DNA of 7,483 bases from Oscillospiraceae bacterium. Lineage in GTDB: Bacteria > Bacillota > Clostridia > Oscillospirales > Acutalibacteraceae. The translations under genes and the position numbers were made by a program. The notes below the pieces were generated by a model that ran no database searches, was not told where the DNA came from, and saw only the letters and a list, made by a program, of their open reading frames with translations. The DNA lies in assembly GCA_003520555.1 (NCBI GenBank), contig DOUO01000097.1:1-7483 (forward strand). Reading direction: 5' to 3'. This document shows, in pieces, positions 1 to 5,928 of this stretch (within the stretch, counting starts at the first letter, position 1; each line of letters begins with the position of its first letter).

Positions 1-20
1 CTTTAATATTTTTGTTTATT

Positions 21-2264
21 TTATTTGAGATAATTACCGTTTGTACCGATTTTGCCGCTGATGCCCTTGAAGCCGGAAGCGCAGCATACATAAACTCTCA
101 TGTTGCCCTTGCCGAGTCCGCTGACGCTCAATGTACCGCCGGAAACATTCTTAACGTCGCCGGTAACAGCGTCAATGTACTTGCCGTTGGGAAGACCGGA
201 GAAGGTCGCGCCGCCCGAGATTGCTACGCAGGCAAGGCTGTCAACTCCGCTTGCGGTGTAACGGCGTACAAACGCCATGTTGCCTACAGACTTATACTGT
301 CCCTTTTGCAGAGCGGGGATAGCGCGTCTGATTTGGTTGAGCTGCTGCAAATGCTTTGCAAGCGGCTTTGAAAGGGTGGTGCTTACCGTTCCGCTTGCGG
401 TGAATTTGCCGAAGTCGGAAGCGTTAACCGTGCCTTCAAGGTAATCGCCGAGGTACGCGCGGCCTGTCTTGGACAGGGGAGCGTTGGGTCCGACGTCAAT
501 TTCGGAGCCCTTCTGGAACTCGATTTCGGAGCCGTAGTAAATACAGGGAATTCCGCGGAATGTCCACATCAAATCCATGTTCTCCGCCCATGCCTGCTCG
601 CCGCCGATGTAACGTACCTTCTGGCAGAAGTCGGGGCTGTAGTCGTGGGAGTCAACGTAGGTAACGTTGTAGGTGGAATCGTTGAACGCGTGATCCTCGC
701 CCAAAGCGGTGTTATACGCCTTGCTTGCGTTTTCGAAATTCCAGTGCATGGTAAAGTCGATAACGCCGGTGCCGTTTGACTTGGAATAGTCGGGCGTATG
801 ATAATTAATTCCGTTGAGCGTAGCGTTGGAGCTGGTAACGGGAACCGACTTGGTTTGATACTGGGTGTAGTGCGCCATGGACTTGGAAATATTGGGTCCG
901 TTATGCGACGAGTCGGTGGAGGGAGCGGAGCTCCAGTTGTTCAGCCACTTGCTGTCGGTCTCCTTCCAGGTATAGAACCACGGGGAGTCGGACGCGCCGC
1001 CTTCGTTGATATATTCACTCCAACGGGCGCAAACCTCGCCGAAGATAAAGAAGTTCGGAATGTTTTTGTAGGTCGGGAAGTAAGCGTTGTTCAGCGTCCA
1101 GCGGTTGATGTGCTTTTCGGTATCAAGACGGAAAGCGTCAACGCCCATATCAACATACTGATGATACGCCTGGTTGATGTAGTCCGCAACAGGCTGATTT
1201 TCGGTATTTACGTCGCGGCAGTCACCCTCAATAGAGCCGGTCTGCTCGGTCGGCTGTCCCCAGCCGGAGTTTTCCGGATCGTGATAATAAGCTTTGGAGT
1301 TATACTTCTTGTTTTTTGTAGCCTGCATAACATCCAGTCTTGCCTGGAACTGTTCGCCTGCCGGAAGATTGGCGTAGTTGGGATAACCCTTTGCCATTTC
1401 ACTGCCGGGGATAATTTCCATGCAGTCGGCAGTCGCAAGGTCTTTGTTGTAATTCTTTTTGAAAATCGGACACAGGAAATTTTCGCCCCAGTTGCCGGTA
1501 TGGTTCCATACAACGTCCTGGATAATCTTCATGTCCTTTTCGTGCGCGGCGTCAATAAGCTCCTGATAGGACGCGCCGGAGGATTCATAACGCGGGTCAA
1601 CCTTGCTGAAGTCAAGCGCGTGATAGCCGTGATAGTCATAGCCCGACGCGTTTTCAACAACGGGAGTAATCCAAATTGCGGAGAAGCCAAGCGCCTTGAT
1701 GTAGTCGAGCTTTTGAATCAAGCCCTTAAAATCACCGCGCCATGCGGGGTCGCTGTCGGGATTGTTGGCGTGAGCGTCGTCCCAGCAGTGAACGTTGTTT
1801 TTCTTGTCACCGTCGTAAAAACGGGTGGTGATGATGAAGTAAATGGAATCCTCACGCAAATCTGTTCTGTCCCACTCGGTAACCTGGCTGGGATCGTGAT
1901 TGTACCATCTGTTCTTTTTGTACCACCATTCGCCTGTTTCACGGGTGAGCTCCTCGCCCTGCTTGCCGTTTGTCACGGTCATCAGGTTGATTTTTGTGAC
2001 GTTGGAAAAGGAATACTTGTAAAAGTTATTTCCCTCGGCAGTCATTTTGGGACCCGGATAAGTGGTAGTGATGTTCTGAGGCAGGCTGTTCCAGTAATAA
2101 AGATTGGGGGCGCCTTCCTCACTGTAGATGTGAACCGTGATTCCGCCGGCGGAAACAGGCTCGGCTTCCTTGTCTGCGGTTGCGGCGGTAACTGAAACAG
2201 CGCCGACAGCAGCCAGCACGCAAACCGCCAAAAACAGAGCAAGAATCTTCTTGAATTGTGCCAT
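21..2264 (-). CDS. Secreted alpha-amylase (GH13) with N-terminal CBM26-like starch-binding module
   Basis: Predicted extracellular endo-hydrolase of alpha-1,4 linkages in starch, 747 residues. Residues 1-28 form a signal peptide: KK, a long hydrophobic stretch, then a VTA-A cleavage site. Residues 40-125 resemble a CBM26 starch-binding module, with YYWN at 56-59 and aromatic-rich GEWWY near 111-115. The GH13 barrel follows from about 138. Region I is DVVWNH (250-255), region II FRLDTEKH holds nucleophile D381, region III FIFGE holds acid/base E410, and region IV DSHD holds D541; all catalytic residues are intact. An all-beta C-domain ends in GKIGTNGNYLK. I see no dockerin, sortase signal or SLH repeat, so it is probably released. 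The open frame extends 13 codons upstream to 2303, but an AAGGAGG site 6 nt before the ATG at 2264 and the clean signal peptide fix the start there. Family assignment is firm; the GH13 subfamily and exact product pattern are not determined. Confidence 0.95.
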   Translation of the reverse strand: MAQFKKILALFLAVCVLAAVGAVSVTAATADKEAEPVSAGGITVHIYSEEGAPNLYYWNSLPQNITTTYPGPKMTAEGNNFYKYSFSNVTKINLMTVTNGKQGEELTRETGEWWYKKNRWYNHDPSQVTEWDRTDLREDSIYFIITTRFYDGDKKNNVHCWDDAHANNPDSDPAWRGDFKGLIQKLDYIKALGFSAIWITPVVENASGYDYHGYHALDFSKVDPRYESSGASYQELIDAAHEKDMKIIQDVVWNHTGNWGENFLCPIFKKNYNKDLATADCMEIIPGSEMAKGYPNYANLPAGEQFQARLDVMQATKNKKYNSKAYYHDPENSGWGQPTEQTGSIEGDCRDVNTENQPVADYINQAYHQYVDMGVDAFRLDTEKHINRWTLNNAYFPTYKNIPNFFIFGEVCARWSEYINEGGASDSPWFYTWKETDSKWLNNWSSAPSTDSSHNGPNISKSMAHYTQYQTKSVPVTSSNATLNGINYHTPDYSKSNGTGVIDFTMHWNFENASKAYNTALGEDHAFNDSTYNVTYVDSHDYSPDFCQKVRYIGGEQAWAENMDLMWTFRGIPCIYYGSEIEFQKGSEIDVGPNAPLSKTGRAYLGDYLEGTVNASDFGKFTASGTVSTTLSKPLAKHLQQLNQIRRAIPALQKGQYKSVGNMAFVRRYTASGVDSLACVAISGGATFSGLPNGKYIDAVTGDVKNVSGGTLSVSGLGKGNMRVYVCCASGFKGISGKIGTNGNYLK

Positions 2265-2270
2265 GATACT

Positions 2271-2277
2271 CCTCCTT
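2271..2277 (-). promoter_or_regulatory. Ribosome binding site that decides the amylase start
   Basis: AAGGAGG on the minus strand, a near-perfect Shine-Dalgarno sequence, lies 6 nt before the ATG at 2264. The alternative upstream ATG at 2303 has no such site and would put 13 extra residues (MYSYLIF...) ahead of a normal signal peptide. Confidence 0.9.
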
Positions 2278-2307
2278 ATTATAAAAATAAGATAACTATA
2301 CATATAT

Positions 2308-2313
2308 ATTATA
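2308..2313 (-). promoter_or_regulatory. Candidate -10 element of the amylase promoter
   Basis: An exact TATAAT on the minus strand lies about 44 nt upstream of the amylase ATG, which would give a 5' leader of roughly 35-40 nt. The hexamer 17 nt further upstream (2331-2336, AAAATA) is a poor -35 match, and there is no TGn extension. The surroundings are very AT-rich, so chance occurrence is possible. If the element is real, the weak -35 would suit an activator-dependent or regulated promoter. Confidence 0.4.
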
Positions 2314-2331
2314 ATTTATCGCACCATGGCT

Positions 2332-2352
2332 ATTTTTCTATAAAAGAAAAAT
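2332..2352. repeat. AT-rich inverted repeat in the amylase upstream region
   Basis: Perfect 8-bp arms (ATTTTTCT at 2332-2339 and AGAAAAAT at 2345-2352) separated by 5 nt. It sits over the position where the amylase -35 element would fall. It could be an operator or simply a by-product of AT richness. Confidence 0.4.
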
Positions 2353-2372
2353 CAAGCTTCCTTTATGCCAAA

Positions 2373-2389
2373 AAATTCGCTTTGAATTT
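2373..2389. repeat. Short inverted repeat around a cre-like core, possible amylase operator
   Basis: AAATTC (2373-2378) and GAATTT (2384-2389) flank a 5-nt spacer. Read on the minus strand, the stretch carries an AAnCG core like that of CcpA-type cre sites, with mismatches at the flanking G and C positions. Carbon catabolite control of amylases is common in Firmicutes, but this match is weak and the site lies about 60 nt upstream of the candidate -35 region. Confidence 0.2.
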
Positions 2390-2439
2390 AGATAAAATAA
2401 ACAAAGTGTGACGACGCAATTTATTAATGTTGAAATGTT

Positions 2440-2474
2440 AAAACGCTCCGGCTGCCAAAACGGAGCCGGAGCGT
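2440..2474 (-). terminator. Intrinsic terminator of the serC-serA operon
   Basis: An 11-bp perfect GC-rich stem (arms 2443-2453 and 2464-2474, ACGCTCCGGCT and its complement). Two further inner CC/GG pairs are possible if one base is bulged. On the minus strand it starts 28 nt after the serA stop and is followed by TTTT, then AACATTTC. The T-run is short but the stem is strong. The plus-strand side has no T-tract, so it serves serA and insulates the downstream amylase. Confidence 0.75.
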
Positions 2475-2502
2475 GAATTGATTATTAAATAATATAATTT
2501 AA

Positions 2503-3648
2503 TCAGCCGAGTACTCTTACTTTGATTACACCGTCGATTGCGCCGATTTTTTCAGCGTCGGCGTCGCCTGTGACGTCAACGATTGTGTAAGCGTAGTCGC
2601 CGCGAGCCTTCGAAGCGCTGCCTGCAACGCCCGAAACCTCGGCAAGAACCGCCTTTGAGATATCCTCAACATTTTTGCTGAGTACGCAAACGCGCTTTGT
2701 GCCCTGAGCGCGCTCAAGGCTGAGGCAGGGATAGTTTACGGAGTTAACGATGTTGCCGTTTTCGATGTAATCCTTAACCTGATTGCACGCCATAACCGCG
2801 CAGTTATCCTCGCTTTCGGGAGTTGAAGCGCCGAGGTGAGGAATTACAATAACGCCTTCCTCGCCCAAAATTTTATCGTTGCCGAAGTCCGTAACGTATT
2901 TTGCAACCTTGCCGCTCTTAAGAGCTTCAAGAACAGCGTCGGTGTTTACAAGACCGTCGCGGCTGTAGTTAAGGATGCGAACGCCGTCCTTCATCTTTGC
3001 AATCATGTCGGCGTCTACAAGATTCTTTGTGCCGTCTGTAAGCGGAACATGAACGGAAAGATAATCGCAGTTTACCATAACCTCTTCGTTGCTGTTTTTA
3101 ATTTCAACAGCGGAATCGAGCTTAGCCTTGTTTGCCTCGCTGAGGAAGGGGTCAAAGCCGATTACGTTCATTCCGATCGCAACGGCGGCGTTGGCAACCA
3201 AAATGCCGATTGCGCCGAGTCCGATTACGCCGAGAGTTTTGCCTGTGATTTCGGGACCTACGAACTGGCTTTTGCCCTTTTCAACCTTTTTGCCCATTTC
3301 GTCGCCGGTACCCTTAAGGGTTTTTGCCCAGTCGATACCTTCGACAATCTTTCTTGAAGAAAGGAAAAGACCTGCCAAAACAAGCTCCTTAACGGCGTTT
3401 GCGTTCGCGCCGGGAGTGTTGAATACCACGATACCCTGCTCGGCGCACTTATCCTTGGGGATATTGTTTGTGCCCGCGCCGGCTCTTGCGATTGCGAGGA
3501 GGTTTTCGCCGAACTCCATGTCGTGCATAGCGGCTGAACGAACAAGGATTGCGTCGGGATTTTGAACGTCGTCGCCGCAGGTGTAGTCCGCTCCGAGGCG
3601 GCTTGTGCCTACTGCGGCAATTTTATTTAAAGTAAGTACATTGTACAT
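2503..3648 (-). CDS. serA: D-3-phosphoglycerate dehydrogenase (short, ACT-domain type)
   Basis: Cytoplasmic NAD-dependent enzyme oxidising 3-phosphoglycerate to 3-phosphohydroxypyruvate, the first committed step of serine synthesis; 381 residues. The D-2-hydroxyacid dehydrogenase fold shows the Rossmann motif GLGAIG at 143-148, FDP near 165-167, R230 in NYSRDGLVN and H271 in PHLGAST. The usual DVFxxEP segment is replaced by TDFGND, leaving D258 roughly where the catalytic Glu sits. A compact ACT-like domain spans about 318-381, a plausible site of serine feedback. The frame opens at an in-frame GTG (3657), but AAAGGTG overlaps that codon and sits 6 nt before the ATG at 3648, which I take as the start. 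It follows serC by 59 nt, the two genes encoding consecutive pathway steps. No serB is in the window. Confidence 0.95.
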   Translation of the reverse strand: MYNVLTLNKIAAVGTSRLGADYTCGDDVQNPDAILVRSAAMHDMEFGENLLAIARAGAGTNNIPKDKCAEQGIVVFNTPGANANAVKELVLAGLFLSSRKIVEGIDWAKTLKGTGDEMGKKVEKGKSQFVGPEITGKTLGVIGLGAIGILVANAAVAIGMNVIGFDPFLSEANKAKLDSAVEIKNSNEEVMVNCDYLSVHVPLTDGTKNLVDADMIAKMKDGVRILNYSRDGLVNTDAVLEALKSGKVAKYVTDFGNDKILGEEGVIVIPHLGASTPESEDNCAVMACNQVKDYIENGNIVNSVNYPCLSLERAQGTKRVCVLSKNVEDISKAVLAEVSGVAGSASKARGDYAYTIVDVTGDADAEKIGAIDGVIKVRVLG

Positions 3649-3654
3649 TATAAT

Positions 3655-3661
3655 CACCTTT
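3655..3661 (-). promoter_or_regulatory. Ribosome binding site that decides the serA start
   Basis: AAAGGTG on the minus strand, 6 nt before the ATG at 3648. Its last three bases are the in-frame GTG that begins the longer open frame. A codon inside the Shine-Dalgarno sequence is unlikely to be the start. Confidence 0.8.
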
Positions 3662-3672
3662 TCATTAAATTC

Positions 3673-3693
3673 GGGCGGCCGCTTAAGCCGCCC
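3673..3693 (-). other. GC-only hairpin between serC and serA
   Basis: Perfect 7-bp stem made only of G and C (GGGCGGC at 3673-3679, GCCGCCC at 3687-3693) with a 7-nt loop. In the mRNA it begins 14 nt after the serC stop and ends about 11 nt before the serA Shine-Dalgarno. It is followed by GAATTTAATG with no U-tract, so it is probably not a full terminator. It may protect the serC 3' end or mark an RNA processing site that sets the serC:serA ratio. Confidence 0.65.
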
Positions 3694-3707
3694 TGTTGTT
3701 TATTAAA

Positions 3708-4793
3708 TTACTTGTTTTCGGCTTCAAACTTCTTCATGAAGTCAACCAGAGCAACTACGCCCTCGTAAGGCATAGCGTTGTAGATTGAAGCTCTCATGCC
3801 GCCTACGGTGCGGTGTCCCTTAAGGTTTACAAGACCTGCTTCGGTGCTTTCCTTAACAAACTTGGCGTCAAGGTCGGAGTCGCCGGTAACAAAGGGAACG
3901 TTCATAAGCGAACGGTCTTCGGGAACAACGGTGCCCTTGAACAGTTCTGAGCTGTCGAGGAAGTCGTAAAGAAGCTTTGCCTTCTTTTCGTTGAGCTCCT
4001 TCATCTTTTCAAGTCCGCCGACTTCGTTCTTAATCCACTCAAGAACGAGCTTTGCAACATAAATCGCGTAGCAGGGCGGTGTGTTGTAAAGTGAACCGGC
4101 GTCGGCGTGAGTTTTGTAGTTGAGCATTGTAGGAGTGATGTCCATAGCGTTGCCGATTAAGTCCTCACGAACGATTGCGATTGTAACGCCCGCGCCCGAC
4201 ATGTTTTTCTGAGCGCCGGCAAAGAGCATTCCGAATTTGGAAACATCCAGGGGTTCGGAAACAATGCAGGATGAGATATCCGCGATAAGCGGAATGTCGC
4301 CTGTGTCGGGAAGCTCATGATAAACAGTACCGTAAATTGTGTTGTTAAGGCAGATGTATACATAGTCGGCGTCCTTGCGGAACATTGACTTGTCTGTCTT
4401 GGGAATGTAAGTAAAGGTTTTGTCAGCCGAAGAAGCAACCGCAACGGCGTCGCCGTAACGCTGAGCCTCCTGCAAAGCCTTCTTTGCCCACTGACCTGTA
4501 ACGATGTAGTCGGCCTTGTTGTTCTTATTCATGAAGTTGAGCGCAACCATAGCGAACTGGGTTGAGCCGCCGCCCTGAAGGAAAAGAACCTTGTAGTTGT
4601 CGGGGATATTCATTACTTCCCTGAGAAGCGCCTCGGCATCCTTGATGATTTTGTCGAAAGCCTTGCTGCGGTGCGACATTTCCATTACGCTCTGGCCTGT
4701 GCCCTCGTAATCAAGCATTTCAGCCGCTGCTTTTTTAAGCACAGGTTCGGGCAGCATTGACGGACCTGCGGAAAAATTATAAACTCTTGCCAT
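3708..4793 (-). CDS. serC: Phosphoserine aminotransferase
   Basis: Cytoplasmic PLP-dependent class V aminotransferase that uses glutamate to convert 3-phosphohydroxypyruvate to O-phosphoserine; family members may also serve pyridoxine synthesis. The 361-residue length matches the family. The N-terminus VYNFSAGPSMLP is diagnostic, followed by MEMSHRS (38-43), a GGGSTQF cofactor-phosphate loop (74-80), W102 (PLP stacking) and D172 in ADISS (pyridine nitrogen). K196 in GAQKN is the Schiff-base lysine. The NTPP motif is at 237-240 and the substrate-binding GHR at 326-328. All key residues are present. Translation starts at 4793 with GGGAG 10 nt upstream, slightly longer spacing than usual. It is the first gene of the serCA operon, about 66 nt downstream of the predicted transcription start. 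Confidence 0.96.
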   Translation of the reverse strand: MARVYNFSAGPSMLPEPVLKKAAAEMLDYEGTGQSVMEMSHRSKAFDKIIKDAEALLREVMNIPDNYKVLFLQGGGSTQFAMVALNFMNKNNKADYIVTGQWAKKALQEAQRYGDAVAVASSADKTFTYIPKTDKSMFRKDADYVYICLNNTIYGTVYHELPDTGDIPLIADISSCIVSEPLDVSKFGMLFAGAQKNMSGAGVTIAIVREDLIGNAMDITPTMLNYKTHADAGSLYNTPPCYAIYVAKLVLEWIKNEVGGLEKMKELNEKKAKLLYDFLDSSELFKGTVVPEDRSLMNVPFVTGDSDLDAKFVKESTEAGLVNLKGHRTVGGMRASIYNAMPYEGVVALVDFMKKFEAENK

Positions 4794-4822
4794 GTCTTAA
4801 AAACTCCCTTTTTATTAGTATT

Positions 4823-4850
4823 GGCTAACTGTGGGATAACCCAAGTTGCC
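4823..4850 (-). promoter_or_regulatory. Hairpin in the serC 5' leader, possible cis-regulatory RNA
   Basis: Minus-strand RNA can fold GGC-AACT-TGGG against CCCA-AGTT-GCC with a TTAT loop and two single-base bulges on the 3' side, about 11 pairs in all. It begins about 10 nt after the predicted transcription start and ends about 15 nt before the serC Shine-Dalgarno. No U-tract follows, so it is not an obvious attenuator. It does not match a T-box, which needs a much longer leader. It could be a 5' stabilising stem or a regulator binding site. Confidence 0.45.
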
Positions 4851-4866
4851 CCATTTTTACTTTACG

Positions 4867-4895
4867 ATTATACGCCCTTTATAAAGCAATGTCAA
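4867..4895 (-). promoter_or_regulatory. Perfect consensus sigma-A promoter for serC-serA
   Basis: On the minus strand TTGACA (4890-4895), exactly 17 nt, then TATAAT (4867-4872). Both hexamers and the spacing are consensus. Transcription should start near 4860, leaving a leader of about 66 nt before the serC ATG. This separates the serine genes from the pyr block upstream. Confidence 0.92.
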
Positions 4896-4901
4896 TAATA
4901 T

Positions 4902-4935
4902 GGTATATATTTAGTTAAAAGTTTAACAATATACC
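4902..4935. repeat. Two-part dyad directly upstream of the serC -35
   Basis: Outer arms GGTATAT (4902-4908) and ATATACC (4929-4935) enclose inner arms GTTAAA (4914-4919) and TTTAAC (4922-4927). The two levels are nearly concentric, offset by an asymmetric internal gap. The dyad begins 6 nt upstream of the -35 hexamer and 27 nt past the pyrF stop. It is either a regulator or UP-type site for the serC promoter or a weak AT-rich terminator for pyrF; no T-tract supports the latter. Confidence 0.5.
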
Positions 4936-4961
4936 GCACAAACAGGGCTGTAAATTTAAAA

Positions 4962-5894
4962 TTATAATGTAATTTCACCAATTGTGCCGAGAATATCCTC
5001 TTTCATTCTGAGCGCTTCGGTTCTTGCGGCGCGCGCGAAATCGTCCTCGGTAAGTCCCTGCTTTTTCCACGCGCACATAATTCCTCGGCTTGAATTGATG
5101 ATTGCGCCCAGACCTCTGCCGTCAAAGGCGTTCTTCGCGTCCTGAGCGCCGCCGCCCTGAGCGCCGTAGCCGGGAACAAGGAAGAAGGTGTGTTCGGCCT
5201 TTGCTCTCATTTCGGCAAGCTGTTCGGGATAAGTCGCGCCTACAACAGCTCCTACGCCGGAATAACCGTATTTGCCCATGAGGTCTTTTCCCCAGCCTTC
5301 GCACATGCTGCCCATTTGAGCGTAAACGGTGTTTCCGTTTTCAAGCTTCATGTCCTGAAGCTCGCCCGAGCTTGGATTTGAGGTTTTAACAAGCACAAAA
5401 ATACCCTTGTCCTTTTTGTCGCAGATTTCCGCAAGAGGCTTGATTCCGTCGGTGCCGAGGTAGCCGTTTACGGTAAGAGCGTCCGCGCCGAAGGCTTCAA
5501 CCGCTTCGCCGGCAACGTCTGTTGCGCCGAGGTGAGCGGTCGCGTAAGCTTCCATGGTGGTGCCGATGTCGTTGCGCTTGCCGTCGGTGATGACAAACAT
5601 GCCCTTCGATTTTGCGTAGGCAATTGTGTCGCAAAGAGCCTTTACGCCCTGCCAGCCGTACATTTCATAATATGCCGCCTGCGGCTTGATTGCCGGAACA
5701 ATGTCGTAAATATTGTCGATGATAGCTTTGTTGAATTCAAACAGAGCAGCCGCCGCGCCCTCAAGGGTTTTGCCGTACTTTTCAAAGCAGGCGTTTTTGA
5801 TTGAGGCGGGAACATAGTCAAGCTTCGGGTCAAGACCTGCCACGGTCGGGTTTTGAGTTTTTACAATGCTCTCAATTAATCTGTCAAATGCCAT
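4962..5894 (-). CDS. pyrF: Orotidine 5'-phosphate decarboxylase, type 2
   Basis: Decarboxylates OMP to UMP, the last step of de novo UMP synthesis, in the cytoplasm. The 310-residue protein matches the longer type-2 PyrF group rather than the roughly 230-residue type 1. Landmarks are VAGLDPKLD (18-26, D22), AIKPQ (68-72), the catalytic DGKRNDIG motif at 104-111 with D104, K106 and D109, KTSNPSS (170-176), the phosphate loop PGYGAQGG (241-248) and SSRGI (268-272, R270). All catalytic residues are present. GGAGG lies 7 nt before the ATG at 5894, supporting the start. It follows the aldolase gene by 34 nt and is evidently the last gene of this pyr block, because the next gene has its own promoter. 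Confidence 0.96.
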   Translation of the reverse strand: MAFDRLIESIVKTQNPTVAGLDPKLDYVPASIKNACFEKYGKTLEGAAAALFEFNKAIIDNIYDIVPAIKPQAAYYEMYGWQGVKALCDTIAYAKSKGMFVITDGKRNDIGTTMEAYATAHLGATDVAGEAVEAFGADALTVNGYLGTDGIKPLAEICDKKDKGIFVLVKTSNPSSGELQDMKLENGNTVYAQMGSMCEGWGKDLMGKYGYSGVGAVVGATYPEQLAEMRAKAEHTFFLVPGYGAQGGGAQDAKNAFDGRGLGAIINSSRGIMCAWKKQGLTEDDFARAARTEALRMKEDILGTIGEITL

Positions 5895-5928
5895 TATTCA
5901 TCCTCCGTTAAATTAACTGTATATCAAA

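Noticed and set aside
12..371. Plus-strand open frame at the left edge
   Set aside because: It is antisense to the amylase C-domain, whose reading frame is intact to its stop, and it has no plausible ribosome binding site.
798..2195. Long plus-strand open frame (465 codons) opposite the amylase
   Set aside because: It lies wholly antisense to an unmistakable GH13 gene. Its Val/Gly/Arg-rich product has no recognisable motif, and it has no Shine-Dalgarno. It is a shadow of codon bias on the other strand.
2217..2231. Possible lipobox (LAVC, C15) in the amylase signal peptide
   Set aside because: Val directly before the Cys is not an accepted lipobox residue, and the Cys sits in the middle of the hydrophobic core. 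A type-I cleavage site follows at VTA-A.
2265..2303. 13-residue N-terminal extension of the amylase
   Set aside because: The downstream ATG at 2264 has the AAGGAGG site and begins a standard signal peptide. The extension would also overlap the likely transcription start region.
2836..3565. Two plus-strand open frames opposite serA
   Set aside because: They overlap each other in different frames and lie antisense to a complete SerA with conserved motifs. Their products have low-complexity composition and no domain signature.
4794..4961. T-box, SAM or serC-type riboswitch upstream of serC
   Set aside because: The transcribed leader is only about 66 nt, with no T-box sequence, no specifier loop and no terminator/antiterminator pair. 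The described serC leader motif belongs to Alphaproteobacteria.
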